Source of the DNA: Streptomyces sp. YIM 121038
Lineage (GTDB): Bacteria; Actinomycetota; Actinomycetes; Streptomycetales; Streptomycetaceae
Assembly: GCF_006088715.1 (NCBI RefSeq)
Contig: NZ_CP030771.1
Span: 6,653,501 to 6,717,500, forward strand
Length of the DNA: 64,000 bases
Reading direction: 5' to 3'
Shown here: piece by piece, positions 44,955 to 54,800 of the stretch
How the letters are laid out: the number at the start of each line of letters is the position of its first letter
How positions within the stretch are numbered: the first letter of the stretch is position 1
Program-made: the position numbers and the translations under genes
The notes under the pieces: model-generated
What the model was told of the DNA's origin: nothing
Seen by the model: only the letters and a program-made list of their open reading frames with translations
Database searches by the model: none

Positions 44955-45539
44955 CTAGCGGAGGCGGGCCATCAGGGCGTGCTCGACCAGGGTGATCAGC
45001 GCGGACTTCGCGTCGGCGCGGTGGCGCGCGTCCGTGGTGATGATGGGCGTGTCCGGGCCGATCTGCAGGGCCTCGCGGACCTCGTCCGGGGTGTAGGGCT
45101 GGTGCCCGTCGAAGCCGTTGAGGGCGATGACGAAGGGCAGCCCTGAGTTCTCGAAGTAGTCGACGGCGGGGAAGCAGTCGGCGAGCCGCCTCGTGTCGAC
45201 CAGGACGACCGCTCCGATGGCGCCGCGCACCAGGTCGTCCCACATGAACCAGAAGCGGTCCTGGCCCGGGGTGCCGAAGAGATACAGGATCAGATCCTGG
45301 TCGAGCGTGATGCGGCCGAAGTCCATGGCGACCGTCGTGGTCGTCTTGTCGCCGGTGTGCGTCAGGTCGTCGATGCCTGCCGACGCGGACGTCATCACGG
45401 CTTCGGTGCGCAGCGGGTTGATCTCCGAGACGGCTCCGACGAATGTGGTCTTGCCCACACCGAAGCCGCCCGCCACCACGATTTTCGCGCTGGTGGTGGA
45501 GCGGGCTGTTGCTCCTCCGCTAGAGCTTGCGAAGTCCAC
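44955..45539 (-). CDS. cvnD2: Conservon small GTPase (CvnD), distal copy
   Basis: A 194-residue Ras-like ATP/GTP-binding protein, last gene of a conservon. P-loop: VAGGFGVGKTTFVGAVSEI; G3: FGTPGQDRFWFMWD; G4: ALNGFDG in place of NKxD, usual for this family. GTG 45539 starts inside the end of cvnC (20-bp overlap), implying coupling. CvnD is thought to act in a membrane-associated complex with CvnA-C, like a bacterial G-protein switch. It is nearly identical to the copy at 50304-50906 apart from a shorter N-terminus. Numbering 1/2 follows remembered S. coelicolor order. Confidence 0.92.
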   Translation of the reverse strand: MDFASSSGGATARSTTSAKIVVAGGFGVGKTTFVGAVSEINPLRTEAVMTSASAGIDDLTHTGDKTTTTVAMDFGRITLDQDLILYLFGTPGQDRFWFMWDDLVRGAIGAVVLVDTRRLADCFPAVDYFENSGLPFVIALNGFDGHQPYTPDEVREALQIGPDTPIITTDARHRADAKSALITLVEHALMARLR

Positions 45540-46155
45540 TGAGCACCCTTTCGAGCAGTGTCACGTCTGGCTGACCGCCGGCGGACTCGTCCCCGCCGGG
45601 CTGATGGATGGCGACGAGACCGGCCTCCGCCAGGTCGGCGACGAGGATCCGGGCTACGCCGAGGGGGATGGAGAGCAGTGCCGAGATCTCGGCGACCGAC
45701 TTGATCTCGCGGCACAGGTTGCAGATGCGCTGATGCTCGGGCAACTGGCCCTGCAACTGATGCGGTTGTGCGGTGGTGTGCACCAGCGCCTCGATGGCGA
45801 GCTGGTACCGCGGCCTGGTGCGGCCGCCGGTCATGGCGTACGGACGCACCAGCGGGTTGGCGGCCGCGGGCGCCGGCTCGGGGGCGCGGCGCTGCGACGG
45901 CGCGGGCTGGATGCGCGGCGCGTACGGCCGCTGCTGGTCGTACGCGCCCGGGGCGGGCTGGTGGTACGGACCCGGCTGTTCGTACGCGCCCGGGGCGGGC
46001 TGGTCGTACGGGCCGGGCTGCCGGTACTGCGGCTGGCGGCGGTGGCTGGGCGCGGAGGGGAAGTTGTACCGGTTCTGCGAACCGTCACCCTGGCCCTGGC
46101 CACGGCCCGAAGGCCAGTTGGCCGAAGACGAACCGTCTGGGGGTGTTGCAGCCAC
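45520..46155 (-). CDS. cvnC2: Conservon DUF742 protein (CvnC), long form
   Basis: A 211-residue protein. The C-terminal 120 residues are the DUF742 winged-helix-like domain (NPLVRPYAMTGGRTRPRYQL, then LPEHQRICNLCREIKSVAEI and LPLGVARILVADLAEAGL-like text). The N-terminal 90 residues are Pro/Tyr/Gln-rich repeats (QPGPYDQPAPGAYEQPGPYH), absent from the other conservon copy. GTG 46155 is preferred because GGAGGAG lies six bases upstream; the frame extends 11 codons further. It overlaps cvnD by 20 bp. Confidence 0.9.
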   Translation of the reverse strand: MAATPPDGSSSANWPSGRGQGQGDGSQNRYNFPSAPSHRRQPQYRQPGPYDQPAPGAYEQPGPYHQPAPGAYDQQRPYAPRIQPAPSQRRAPEPAPAAANPLVRPYAMTGGRTRPRYQLAIEALVHTTAQPHQLQGQLPEHQRICNLCREIKSVAEISALLSIPLGVARILVADLAEAGLVAIHQPGGDESAGGQPDVTLLERVLSGLRKL

Positions 46156-46250
46156 GTACTCCTCCTCCGAAACTGTGCCCGGCGCCATCGCTGTGGAGCC
46201 GCGTCCCGAAACCTTACGGCCCCGGGACGCGAATACGCACCGTCTGTCTG

Positions 46251-46673
46251 TTAGTTGAGCAAGCTCCCCTGAAGCTCCGCGCGCAGGTCCGGAGTGAGGA
46301 CCGTCCCGGCGCGGTCGACGAGAAGTGCCATCTCGTACCCAATGAGACCGATGTCCGCTTCTGGGTGGGCGAGTACGGCAAGGGAGGACCCGTCGGAGAT
46401 GGACATGATGAAGAGAAATCCTCGCTCCATCTCCACAACGGTCTGGGTCACCGAGCCGCCCTCGAAGATCCGGGAGGCCCCGGCCGTGAGGGAGGTGAGA
46501 CCCGACGCGACCGCGGCGAGCTGATCGGCTCGGTCGCGCGGGAAACCTTCGGACATCGCCAGAAGGAGTCCGTCGGCGGAGACCACCACGGTGTGGGACA
46601 CCCCGGGGGTGTTCTCCACGAAGTTGGTGATCAACCAGTTCAGGTTCTGCGCCGCCTGGCTCATCGGGCTCAC
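46251..46673 (-). CDS. cvnB2: Conservon Roadblock/LC7 protein (CvnB)
   Basis: A 140-residue Roadblock/LC7-fold protein (SQAAQNLNWLITNFVENTPG, then VSHTVVVSADGLLLAMSEGF). Such proteins often act as GTPase-activating or scaffold partners of Ras-like proteins, here CvnD. GTG 46673 begins two bases after the cvnA stop with AGGAG at good spacing inside the cvnA end; ATG 46664 is the alternative. The protein is almost identical to the copy at 51450-51872, and the two genes share an exact 59-bp stretch near their 5' ends. Confidence 0.92.
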   Translation of the reverse strand: MSPMSQAAQNLNWLITNFVENTPGVSHTVVVSADGLLLAMSEGFPRDRADQLAAVASGLTSLTAGASRIFEGGSVTQTVVEMERGFLFIMSISDGSSLAVLAHPEADIGLIGYEMALLVDRAGTVLTPDLRAELQGSLLN

Positions 46674-46674
46674 A

Positions 46675-49600
46675 CTAACGCTCCTGGTTGTAGGTGCTAT
46701 CAGGGCTGAAGCCCTGGCCATTCGTGTCACTGCCCGCGCTGCGGCCCCGCTGGACGCCGCGGCGCAGATTGCTCAGCCTGCCGCGTACTTCCTCGGGGTC
46801 GCGGGAGACCTGGGGGCCGCCCTGCGGGGTCTGCTCCGCCGTGCCCTCGACCAGGTTGGCCTTGGGCACCCGCCGCGGAAGACCGGACGGGGTGACCCCG
46901 CCCGCCTTGGGCTCCCGCAGCTGCTCGGCGCGGTGCCAGCGCTCGTCGTTGGCCGTGCGCCAGCTGTCCGGCTCGCCGTTCGGGCTCTCGCCCTCGCGGC
47001 CCTCTTCGCCCGGTGCGGCGGGGGCGCTTCCGTTGCCGTTCGCCGCGGTGCTGCCCCGGCGCGGCAGGCCCGCGTCGGTCAGCTCGTGACTGGTCGAGGG
47101 GGCCGTCTGGGCAGGTCCCGGACGGTCGAAGCCTACGTGCTCCCGCTCGGCCGCGGCAGCCGTCGGAGCCGATTCCGCTTCGGGAGCGTACTCGCCCTGG
47201 TAGGGCTCCTGGTAGCTGTCACGCAGCGGCCAGTCGTCCTGGTGGGAGCGTTCCGGGTAGGTGGCGAAGGGCTCCTGCTTGCCCCCCGCGGCGGCCTCGT
47301 GGCCGCCCTGACCGGGCTCCGCATACGCGCCGTCCGGGTAGCCGTCCTGCGTCGTGTAGTACGCGTCGTCGTACGCGGCCTGTGCGGGCTGCGCGGACTG
47401 GCCCTGCTCGTACGTCGGCTGTCCGTCGTAGCCGGTGTCGTAACCGCCCTGGCCCTGGTCGTAGCCGGACGCCTGCGCGCCGTCGTACGCCTGCTGGGGG
47501 TCGTACTGCGCCTCGTAACCGGTCCGGGGCGTCTCGTACGCGCCGTGCTCCTGGTACGCCTGGGGCTGCTCGTACGCCTCCTGGCCACCTTGTGTCTCTT
47601 CGGGGTACGGCGGGCGGCCGGACTGGGCCTGTGCCTCCAGGGCCGCGCGGCGCTCCTCGCGGATCAGGGAACGGCCCACCGGGTCGAGTTGGCCGCCCTG
47701 CCCCTCGGCGCCCTCGCCGTGGTAGGCGGTGTCGTCAAAGCCCAGCTCGGCGGCCGTGCGCAGCGGCTCGGCCGCCTGCGCCTGCTGCTCGGGGATGATC
47801 GAGGAGACCGTGAACTCGTTGTCCTGCGGGTGGAGTTCGCCGCCGCCACCGTGCGTGATGATCTCCGGGAGCATGACGAGCGAGGTGGTGCCCGCCTGCT
47901 CGCCCGAGGGGCGCAGCTGGACCCGGATGCCGTGCCGGTCCGACAGGCGGCCGACCACGAACAGGCCCATGCGCTGCGAGATCGCGGCGTCCACGGTCGG
48001 CGGGTTGGCGAGCCGGTGGTTGATGTCCGCGAAGTCCTCGGCGGTCAGGCCGATGCCCTTGTCGTGGATCTCGACCATCACGCGGCCGTCGGGGAGACGG
48101 GTCGCGGTGACCCTGACCTTGGTCTGCGGCGAGGAGAACGTGGTGGCGTTCTCCAGGAGCTCGGCGAGCAGGTGCACGAGGTCGGTCACGGCCAGGCCGT
48201 GGATCTCGGCCTCGGGGACGCCCGACAGCTCGATGCGCTCGTACTGCTCCACCTCGGAGGAGGCGGCGCGCAGCACGTCCACGAGCGGCACCGGCTGGTC
48301 CCAGCGGCGGCCCGGCTCCTCGCCGGACAGGACGAGGAGGTTCTCGCCGTTGCGCCGCATGCGGGTCGCCAGGTGGTCCAGGCGGAAGAGGCTCTCCAGC
48401 TGGTCCGGGTCGGCCTCGTTGTTCTCCAGGTCGGTGATGAGGGTCAGCTGGCCCTCGATCAGCGACTGGTTGCGGCGCGAGAGGTTGGTGAAGATCGCGT
48501 TGATGTTGCCGCGCAGCAGGGCCTGCTCGGAGGCGAGCCGGACGGCCTCGCGGTGCACCTGGTCGAAGGCGCGGGCGATCTCGCCGATCTCGTCCGTGGT
48601 GGTGATCGGGATCGGCTGGACACGGGTGTCCACGCGGCCCGGGTCGGTGCGCGAGAGCTGGTCGACCAGCATCGGCAGGCGCTGCTCGGCGATGCCGAAG
48701 GCGGCCGTGCGCAGGGAGCGCATCGAGCGGCTCATCTGGCGGGCCATGAGCCCGGCGAGGAAGAACGCGGCGAGCAGGGCGACCACGACGGCGGCACCGG
48801 TGATGAAGGCGTCGGTCTTGGCGTCGTCGGCGATGCCGGAGGCCTCGTTCACGGCCTTGTCGGTGAGGTCCGCCTCGATGGTGCGGTACGCGCCGAACTT
48901 GGCGGTGGTGGCCGCCCACAGCACCTTGCTGTCGACGCCCTTGCCCGCGAGCGCGACCCGGGAGCTCGGCCGGGTGTCCGGCATGCCCAGGATGAGCTCC
49001 AGCATCTTCTCGCCCTGCGGCGGCGGAACGAACTTCTTGCCCGCCGCGCGCGCCTCGGCGGCGCTCTGCTCGGCCTGCTTCGCGGCGTCGGCGATCAGCC
49101 GCTTCCTGGCCTCCTCCAGCTTCCGCACGTCCGAGGGCGTGCCGCCGCCGGTGTACTCCTCGATGGCGATGCGCTCGAGGTAGGCGTACGAGGAGAAGGA
49201 GACCTTCTGCTTGGTGAAGTCGCCCTGGGTCGGGCCCGGCTTCTCCAGGAGGTGGGTGCCGATGGAGCGCTGGAGCGAGAGCGCGGCCTTGGCCAGGGAC
49301 ACCGCGTAGACGGTGCGGCCGTAGGAGGTGATGTTGCCGGTGCCGAGGCCGAGTTCGTTGGCGAACTCCATCAGCGGGTGCTGGATGGCGACGTAGCCCT
49401 CTTCGGTGCGCACACCGGGCAGCTTGCTGGTGTACGCGGCCTGGCGCAGGCCCTCCAGCTTGGGCTCCACCTTCTTGAAGGTCGCGAGCCGGCGCTCCAG
49501 GCCCTCCTTCTTCGGCATGTCCTCGGCGGCGTCGGCGAAGACGGCGGCGGCCCGGTCGGTGGCCTTGCGGGCCTTGGCCACGTCCGGGTCGTTCTTCTTG

Positions 49601-49962
49601 CCGTCGAGCAGGGGCGCGGCGGAGACGTCGCGCTCCTCGATGAGGCGGTTGCCGTAGTCCAGCGAAGCGCGCACCAGACGGGCCGTGGCCTCGGCGTCGC
49701 GGGCTTCGTCCCAGGTGTCGATGGCGCCCTTGACCTGGAAGCCGCCCATGACGAGACCCACGAGCACGGGTATGAGGAGGATCGCGTTGAGGCGGGTCGG
49801 TACGCGCCAGTTACGGGGCGAGAGCCGCCCGCCGGAGGCGGGCTGTGGCTCGCCACCGGGTACGTCCGCGGACGGCGACGGCGTCGCCGCTCGCGGGGGC
49901 GGGGTGAAGTTGCCCCGCGTGTCCCGTTCCGGGGGTGCGGGGCTCGTCTTGCTTCGCCTCAC
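46675..49962 (-). CDS. cvnA2: Conservon sensor-kinase-like protein (CvnA), 1095 aa
   Basis: Membrane sensor with TM1 (about 59-77), an extracellular helical region of about 300 residues that resembles the nitrate/nitrite-sensing (NIT) type, TM2 (about 385-405), HAMP, and a HATPase_c domain (N605 in ELLENATTFS, DKGIGL at 634, RMGLFVVGRL). RLDHLATRMRR (H530) is the H-box candidate. Residues about 700-1020 are disordered and Tyr/Gln-rich, and a conserved motif starts at GLPRRVPKANLV (1027). GTG 49962 is supported by AGAGGTTG, 11 nt and GTG, the same spacing as in the other copy. First gene of the operon. Confidence 0.9.
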   Translation of the reverse strand: MRRSKTSPAPPERDTRGNFTPPPRAATPSPSADVPGGEPQPASGGRLSPRNWRVPTRLNAILLIPVLVGLVMGGFQVKGAIDTWDEARDAEATARLVRASLDYGNRLIEERDVSAAPLLDGKKNDPDVAKARKATDRAAAVFADAAEDMPKKEGLERRLATFKKVEPKLEGLRQAAYTSKLPGVRTEEGYVAIQHPLMEFANELGLGTGNITSYGRTVYAVSLAKAALSLQRSIGTHLLEKPGPTQGDFTKQKVSFSSYAYLERIAIEEYTGGGTPSDVRKLEEARKRLIADAAKQAEQSAAEARAAGKKFVPPPQGEKMLELILGMPDTRPSSRVALAGKGVDSKVLWAATTAKFGAYRTIEADLTDKAVNEASGIADDAKTDAFITGAAVVVALLAAFFLAGLMARQMSRSMRSLRTAAFGIAEQRLPMLVDQLSRTDPGRVDTRVQPIPITTTDEIGEIARAFDQVHREAVRLASEQALLRGNINAIFTNLSRRNQSLIEGQLTLITDLENNEADPDQLESLFRLDHLATRMRRNGENLLVLSGEEPGRRWDQPVPLVDVLRAASSEVEQYERIELSGVPEAEIHGLAVTDLVHLLAELLENATTFSSPQTKVRVTATRLPDGRVMVEIHDKGIGLTAEDFADINHRLANPPTVDAAISQRMGLFVVGRLSDRHGIRVQLRPSGEQAGTTSLVMLPEIITHGGGGELHPQDNEFTVSSIIPEQQAQAAEPLRTAAELGFDDTAYHGEGAEGQGGQLDPVGRSLIREERRAALEAQAQSGRPPYPEETQGGQEAYEQPQAYQEHGAYETPRTGYEAQYDPQQAYDGAQASGYDQGQGGYDTGYDGQPTYEQGQSAQPAQAAYDDAYYTTQDGYPDGAYAEPGQGGHEAAAGGKQEPFATYPERSHQDDWPLRDSYQEPYQGEYAPEAESAPTAAAAEREHVGFDRPGPAQTAPSTSHELTDAGLPRRGSTAANGNGSAPAAPGEEGREGESPNGEPDSWRTANDERWHRAEQLREPKAGGVTPSGLPRRVPKANLVEGTAEQTPQGGPQVSRDPEEVRGRLSNLRRGVQRGRSAGSDTNGQGFSPDSTYNQER

Positions 49963-50134
49963 TCGACCAACAACCTCTCGGCGGCGGCTCCCGCGCTGGT
50001 GCCGCTGTCGTCTCCAAAGGCCCGTGCTACTGGGCAGTTCAGCGCATTCCAGCACGTCAGGTGGTGCTCCTCCAAACAGTAGGAGCGAAGCGATCCGAGT
50101 GGTGCAGGCCTCAGATAAATCGGTCATAAAGAGC

Positions 50135-50158
50135 GAGCCCCGCCAAAAGGCGGGGCTC
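50135..50158 (-). terminator. Hairpin in front of cvnA2
   Basis: GAGCCCCGCC-AAAA-GGCGGGGCTC is a perfect 10-bp stem. On the minus strand it is followed by GCTCTTTATG. It lies downstream of cvnD1 and upstream of cvnA2, and also 60-84 nt downstream of a TTGACA promoter, so it may terminate the first conservon or attenuate the second. Confidence 0.75.
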
Positions 50159-50224
50159 TTGTGAGCACAGTGATACCGGCCGACCGCGATGTGTGGCCGC
50201 GTCGGCGGAATTCTCTGTCGAAAC

Positions 50225-50260
50225 GTTATGAACACGGCGGCCGTCCGTGTCAAAGGACAC
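50225..50260 (-). promoter_or_regulatory. Candidate cvnA2 promoter with operator-like dyad
   Basis: On the minus strand TTGACA (50248-50253), a 17-bp spacer and CATAAC (50225-50230). GTGTC-AAAG-GACAC (50247-50260) overlaps the -35 box. ATACGG-CAACTT-CCGTAT (50278-50295) is a further dyad upstream. With the hairpin at 50135-50158 these account for the 341-bp gap 49963-50303. Confidence 0.55.
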
Positions 50261-50303
50261 AGATCGTTCCGTGCTTTATACGGCAACTTCCGTATGATCC
50301 CGC

Positions 50304-50906
50304 CTACTTGAGTCGTGCCATGAGCGCATGCTCGACCAGCGTGATCAGGCCACTCTTTGCTTCCGCACGCTGTCGGGCATCTGTCGTGATGATGGGGGTG
50401 TCCGGGCCGAGCTGCAGCGCTTCGCGGACTTCGTCCGGGGTGTAGGGCTGCTGGCCGTCGAAGCCGTTGAGGGCGATGACGAAAGGCAGTCCGGAGTTCT
50501 CGAAGTAGTCCACAGCGGGAAAACAGTCGGCCAGACGCCGTGTGTCGACCAGAACGATGGCACCGATCGCGCCGCGCACCAGGTCGTCCCACATGAACCA
50601 GAAGCGGTCCTGACCCGGGGTGCCGAACAGATACAGGATCAGATCCTGGTCAAGGGTGATGCGGCCGAAATCCATCGCCACCGTGGTGGTGGTCTTGTCA
50701 CCGGTATGCGTGAGGTCGTCAATACCCGCTGACGCGGACGTCATCACCGCTTCGGTGCGCAGCGGATTGATCTCCGAGACCGCGCCGACGAACGTGGTCT
50801 TGCCCACGCCGAAGCCGCCCGCCACCACGATCTTGGCCGACGTGGTGGACCGGCCTGCGGCGGCGGAGTCCGCGAAGCCGCCCGTGCTAGAGCTTGCGAA
50901 GTCCAC
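50304..50906 (-). CDS. cvnD1: Conservon small GTPase (CvnD), proximal copy
   Basis: A 200-residue Ras-like GTPase with the same P-loop (GGFGVGKTTFVGAVSEI), G3 (FGTPGQDRF) and NGFDG motif as the copy at 44955-45539. Most of the GTPase domain differs at only a handful of residues (for example GHQP/GQQP and RHRADAKS/RQRAEAKS); the first 20 residues differ more. GTG 50906 lies inside the end of cvnC, overlapping by 20 bp. It closes the first conservon and is followed by a hairpin. Confidence 0.92.
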   Translation of the reverse strand: MDFASSSTGGFADSAAAGRSTTSAKIVVAGGFGVGKTTFVGAVSEINPLRTEAVMTSASAGIDDLTHTGDKTTTTVAMDFGRITLDQDLILYLFGTPGQDRFWFMWDDLVRGAIGAIVLVDTRRLADCFPAVDYFENSGLPFVIALNGFDGQQPYTPDEVREALQLGPDTPIITTDARQRAEAKSGLITLVEHALMARLK

Positions 50907-51291
50907 TGAGCACCCTTTCGAGCAGAGTCACGTCTGGCTGGCCACCGGTGCTCTCGTCACCGCCGGGCTGGTGGATCGCGACGAGCCCGGCCTCGGCCAG
51001 GTCTGCCACCAGGATGCGGGCGACGCCGAGCGGCATCGAGAGCAGCGCGGACACCTCGGCCACCGACTTGACCTCGCGGCACAGGTGGCAGATCCGCTGG
51101 TGCTCGGGGAGCAGCCCCATCAGCTGGGCCGGGTCCGCCGTGGTGCTGACCAGCGCCTCGATGGCGAGCTGGTAGCGGGGCCTGGTCCGGCCACCGGTCA
51201 TCGCGTACGGGCGCACCAGCGGCTGGTCACCCTCGTAGCCGTATCCGGCTTGGGCGCCGTACGGGTCATGAGAGGCGGTGGGCGGGTTCAT
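50887..51291 (-). CDS. cvnC1: Conservon DUF742 protein (CvnC), short form
   Basis: A 134-residue DUF742 protein (QPLVRPYAMTGGRTRPRYQL, then LPEHQRICHLCREVKSVAEV) that lacks the 80-residue Pro/Tyr-rich N-terminus of the second copy. It ends with the same LLERVLSGLRKL. ATG 51291 (MNPPTASHDPYGAQAG) has a GGAGGAT site upstream. The DUF742 part is very close to its paralogue. It overlaps cvnD by 20 bp. Confidence 0.92.
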   Translation of the reverse strand: MNPPTASHDPYGAQAGYGYEGDQPLVRPYAMTGGRTRPRYQLAIEALVSTTADPAQLMGLLPEHQRICHLCREVKSVAEVSALLSMPLGVARILVADLAEAGLVAIHQPGGDESTGGQPDVTLLERVLSGLRKL

Positions 51292-51449
51292 GGATCCTCC
51301 GGGCGGGACAGCAGTTCGTCTGCGTTCCGTCTGACGTCAGCCTGGTGGGGGCATGAGTGGCGGCCGGACGGTGGGTGGTTGCGTACGGATCGGACGTCCC
51401 CGGCCTGTGGGGTGGCCGGGGGCTGCGGCGGGCCTGGCCCGCGCGCCGG

Positions 51450-51872
51450 CTAGTGCAGCAGGCTGCCCTGGAGCTCGGCGCGCAGGTCCGGGGTGAGGAC
51501 GGTGCCCGCACGGTCGACGAGCAGCGCCATCTCGTACCCGACGAGGCCGATGTCGCACTCCGGGTGCGCGAGCACGGCCAGGGACGAGCCGTCGGAGATG
51601 GACATGAGGAACAGGAAGCCGCGCTCCATCTCCACGACGGTCTGCGTGACCGCCCCGCCCTCGAAGATCCGGGAGGCCCCGGCGGTGAGGGAGGTCAGGC
51701 CGGAGGCGACGGCCGCGAGCTGGTCGGCGCGGTCGCGCGGAAAGCCCTCGGACATCGCGAGAAGCAGGCCGTCGGCGGAGACCACGACCGTGTGGGACAC
51801 CCCGGGGGTGTTCTCCACGAAGTTGGTGATCAACCAGTTCAGGTTCTGTGCCGCCTGGCTCATCGGACTCAA
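51450..51872 (-). CDS. cvnB1: Conservon Roadblock/LC7 protein (CvnB), proximal copy
   Basis: A Roadblock/LC7 protein of 140 residues nearly identical to the copy at 46251-46673 (differences such as GGAVTQ/GGSVTQ and LHAHPEC/LAHPEAD). By position the homologous start is TTG 51872, immediately after the cvnA stop, with AGGAG upstream; ATG 51863 is the safer conventional choice and gives 137 residues. A 158-bp gap precedes cvnC1. Confidence 0.9.
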   Translation of the reverse strand: MSPMSQAAQNLNWLITNFVENTPGVSHTVVVSADGLLLAMSEGFPRDRADQLAAVASGLTSLTAGASRIFEGGAVTQTVVEMERGFLFLMSISDGSSLAVLAHPECDIGLVGYEMALLVDRAGTVLTPDLRAELQGSLLH

Positions 51873-54800
51873 CTAACGCTCCTGCTGGTGAGTGGGGAAA
51901 CTGCCGGTCTGGCCGGTACCGGCCTGGCGACCCTGCTGGATGCCCCGACGGAGATTGGTCAGCCGGCCGCGCACTTCTTCGGGCGCGCGCGAGACCTGCG
52001 GACCCGAGCTGTCCTGCGCCTGCTGTGCGGTGCCCGCCACGAGGTTCGCCCGTGGCACGCGGCGCGGGAGGCCGGAGGTGGTGACGCCGCCCGCGGAGGG
52101 CTGCCGGACGCGCTCGGCCTGGCGGCCCAGCTCGTCGTTCGGCGTGGCGCGCCAAGCGGTGTTGCCGGTGGTGCTGTTCGGGTTCTGCTGGTGCTGCGCG
52201 TTCTGCTGGTTCTGGGGTGCGCCCGGGCCGCTCTGGCCCGGCTGGGCGTGCTGCTGTCCCTGCGGGCCCGGGGCCTGGAAGCCGCCCGGGCGCTGGGACG
52301 GCGGCGGGGTCCCCAGGGACTGCTGCGGCGGACGCGCGCCCTGCGGGCGGGAGCCCTGGGGACGCGTGCCGTCGAGCGGGCGCTGCGGCTCGCGCTGCGG
52401 GAGCTGCGGCTCCCGGCGGGGGAGCCGGGCTCCGCGCTGCGGAAGCTGCTGGGCCTGCTGAGGCTGCTGGGCCTGCGGCGCACCGGTGTCCGGGCGGTGG
52501 CCGCCCGGCTCCTGGCCGCGCTGCGGCAGCTCGGGGCGGTGGCCCTGCTCGGCCCGGCGGTCGCGCTCGGCCTGCTGGCGCTCCTGCTCGGCCCGGGCCT
52601 GGCGCTCCTGCTCGGCACGCTCCTGCTGGGCCCGCTGCTGCTGTTCGGCCTGCGCCTGCGCCTGCTGCGAGAACCAGTTGGTCTCCAGCGTGTCGTAGAG
52701 CGGCGTACGGCCGTCCAGCGGACCGGACGCGGGCGGCAGGGCCTCCGGCTCGGTCTGCTGCGGCTCGGGCGCCTGCGGGAGCTGGGCCTGGGGGCGCTGC
52801 GCCTGCTGCCCGCCCTGGTCCAGATCGGCGTGCGGGGCCTGCTCGCGGCGGGGCGCGGGCGGACGCGGCACCGCGAACTCGCCGGTGGCGTGCGGCGACT
52901 GGCCCGCCTGCGGGGCCTGGGGCGCCTGCGGGGCCGGGCCCGCAGGGCCGCCGAAGACGTCGGAGCGCACGAACTCGCCGGTGGTGCCGCTCTGGGCGTC
53001 GCCCTGCGTGCCGGGCGGCGGCCCGTCGAAGTCGGGGCGGTCGAACTGCGCGGTCGAGCCCGGGCCCTGGAGGTCGTCGGCGAGGCCCGCGGGGTGGGCG
53101 AACTGGCCGGTGGACTCGGGCTCCTCGTGGCCGCGCGGAGCGTCGAAGGGCTCGCGCGAGACCTGCGGCTGCGCGTTCTCGTCGCTCCAGCTGGGCACGC
53201 GGGGCTGCTGCGGGCTGCCACCGGGCAGCTCGGCCCGCGGCCCGCCGCGCGGCGGCAGCTGCGGCCTGCGGTCCTGCTCACCCGGGCCGGAGCCCGCGCC
53301 GGACCCGACGGCCTGACCCGCGTCGTTCGTACGCTGCTGGGGCACCGGAGGCTGCGGCATGCTGCCCGCCCCGGAGCGGTTGCCGCCCTGGCCCTGGCCG
53401 AAGACGCCGGGACCGCCCGCGAGGCCGCCCGGCGCCACCGGGGAACCGGCCGACGGCGCGCCCTGGCCGTTGCCGCGCGAGGGCAGCGCCGCCCGCGGGC
53501 CCGAGCCCGCGACCTGGCCGCGCTGCGCACCGGCGGCGGGGCCGACCTGGTTGTTCTGGCGGGCGCGGGCCGCGCCGCTCAGACCGGCCGCCACACCGCC
53601 ACCGCGGCGCGCGGCGGCGGCACCCGCGGCGGCCTGGGCCGCGGCGGGACCGCCGGTCGGCGCCGGGGCGCCGGGCTGGCCCGGGCCCTTCTTGCCGCCC
53701 TGGGCGACGTCGACGGGCAGCATGACGAGCGCGGTCGTACCGCCGGAGTCCGAGGGCCGCAGCTGGATGCGGATGCCGTGGCGCTGCGAGAGGCGGCCGA
53801 CCACGAACAGACCCATGCGGCGGGAGACGGAGACGTCCACGGTGGGCGGCGACGCGAGCCGCTCGTTGATCGCGGCGAGGTCCTCGGGGGAGAGGCCGAT
53901 GCCGGTGTCGTGGATCTCGATGAGCACGCGGCCGTCGGGCAGCGCGTGACCGGTCACCTTGACCTTGGTCTGCGGCGAGGAGAACGAGGTCGCGTTCTCG
54001 AGCAGCTCGGCGAGGAGGTGCACGAGGTCGTTGACGACGCGGCCCGCGACGTCGGTGGCGGGCACCGAGGACAGCTCGATGCGCTCGTACTGCTCCACCT
54101 CGGAGGCGGCGGCACGCAGGACGTCGACGAGCGGCACGGGCCGCGTCCAGCGGCGGCCGGGCTCCTCACCGGCGAGCACGAGGAGGTTCTCGCCGTTACG
54201 GCGCATGCGGGTCGCGAGGTGGTCGAGCTTGAACAGCGACGACAGCTGGTCCGGGTCGGCCTCGCGGGACTCCAGCTCGGAGATGAGCGAGAGCTGGCGC
54301 TGGATGAGGCCCTGGGAGCGGCGCGAGAGGTTGGTGAACATCGCGTTGACGTTGCCCCGCAGGAGGGCCTGCTCGGCGGCGAGGCGGACGGCCTCGCGGT
54401 GCACGTCGTCGAAGGCCGCGGCCACCTGGCCGATCTCGTCCCGGGAGTGCACACCGACGGACTCCACGGACGTGTCGACGTCCTGCGGGTCGGACTCGGA
54501 GAGCTGCTTGACCAGCTCGGGCAGGCGGTCCTGGGCGACCTTGGTGGCGGTGTCCTGGAGCCGGCGCAGCGAGCGGATCATGGACCGGGCCACGACGAAG
54601 GCGCCGACGAGCGAGACGCCGAGCACCAGCAGGATGAGCGCACCGTTGAGGATCGCCTGCTGCTCGGACTCGTTCCGCAGCGAGCGGGCCTTCTGCTCCA
54701 TCTCGTCGAGCAGCGTCAGCTCGATCTTGCCCATTTCCGAGATCTTGGTGGAGTCGGCGTCCACCCAGTCCTTGTACGAGCGCTTGCCGCGGAGCTTGAT

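Noticed and set aside
46591..50082. Open frame of 1163 codons on the plus strand across cvnA2
   Set aside because: Antisense shadow of the kinase gene produced by GC-rich third positions; it has low-complexity Leu/Arg/Gly text and no domain.
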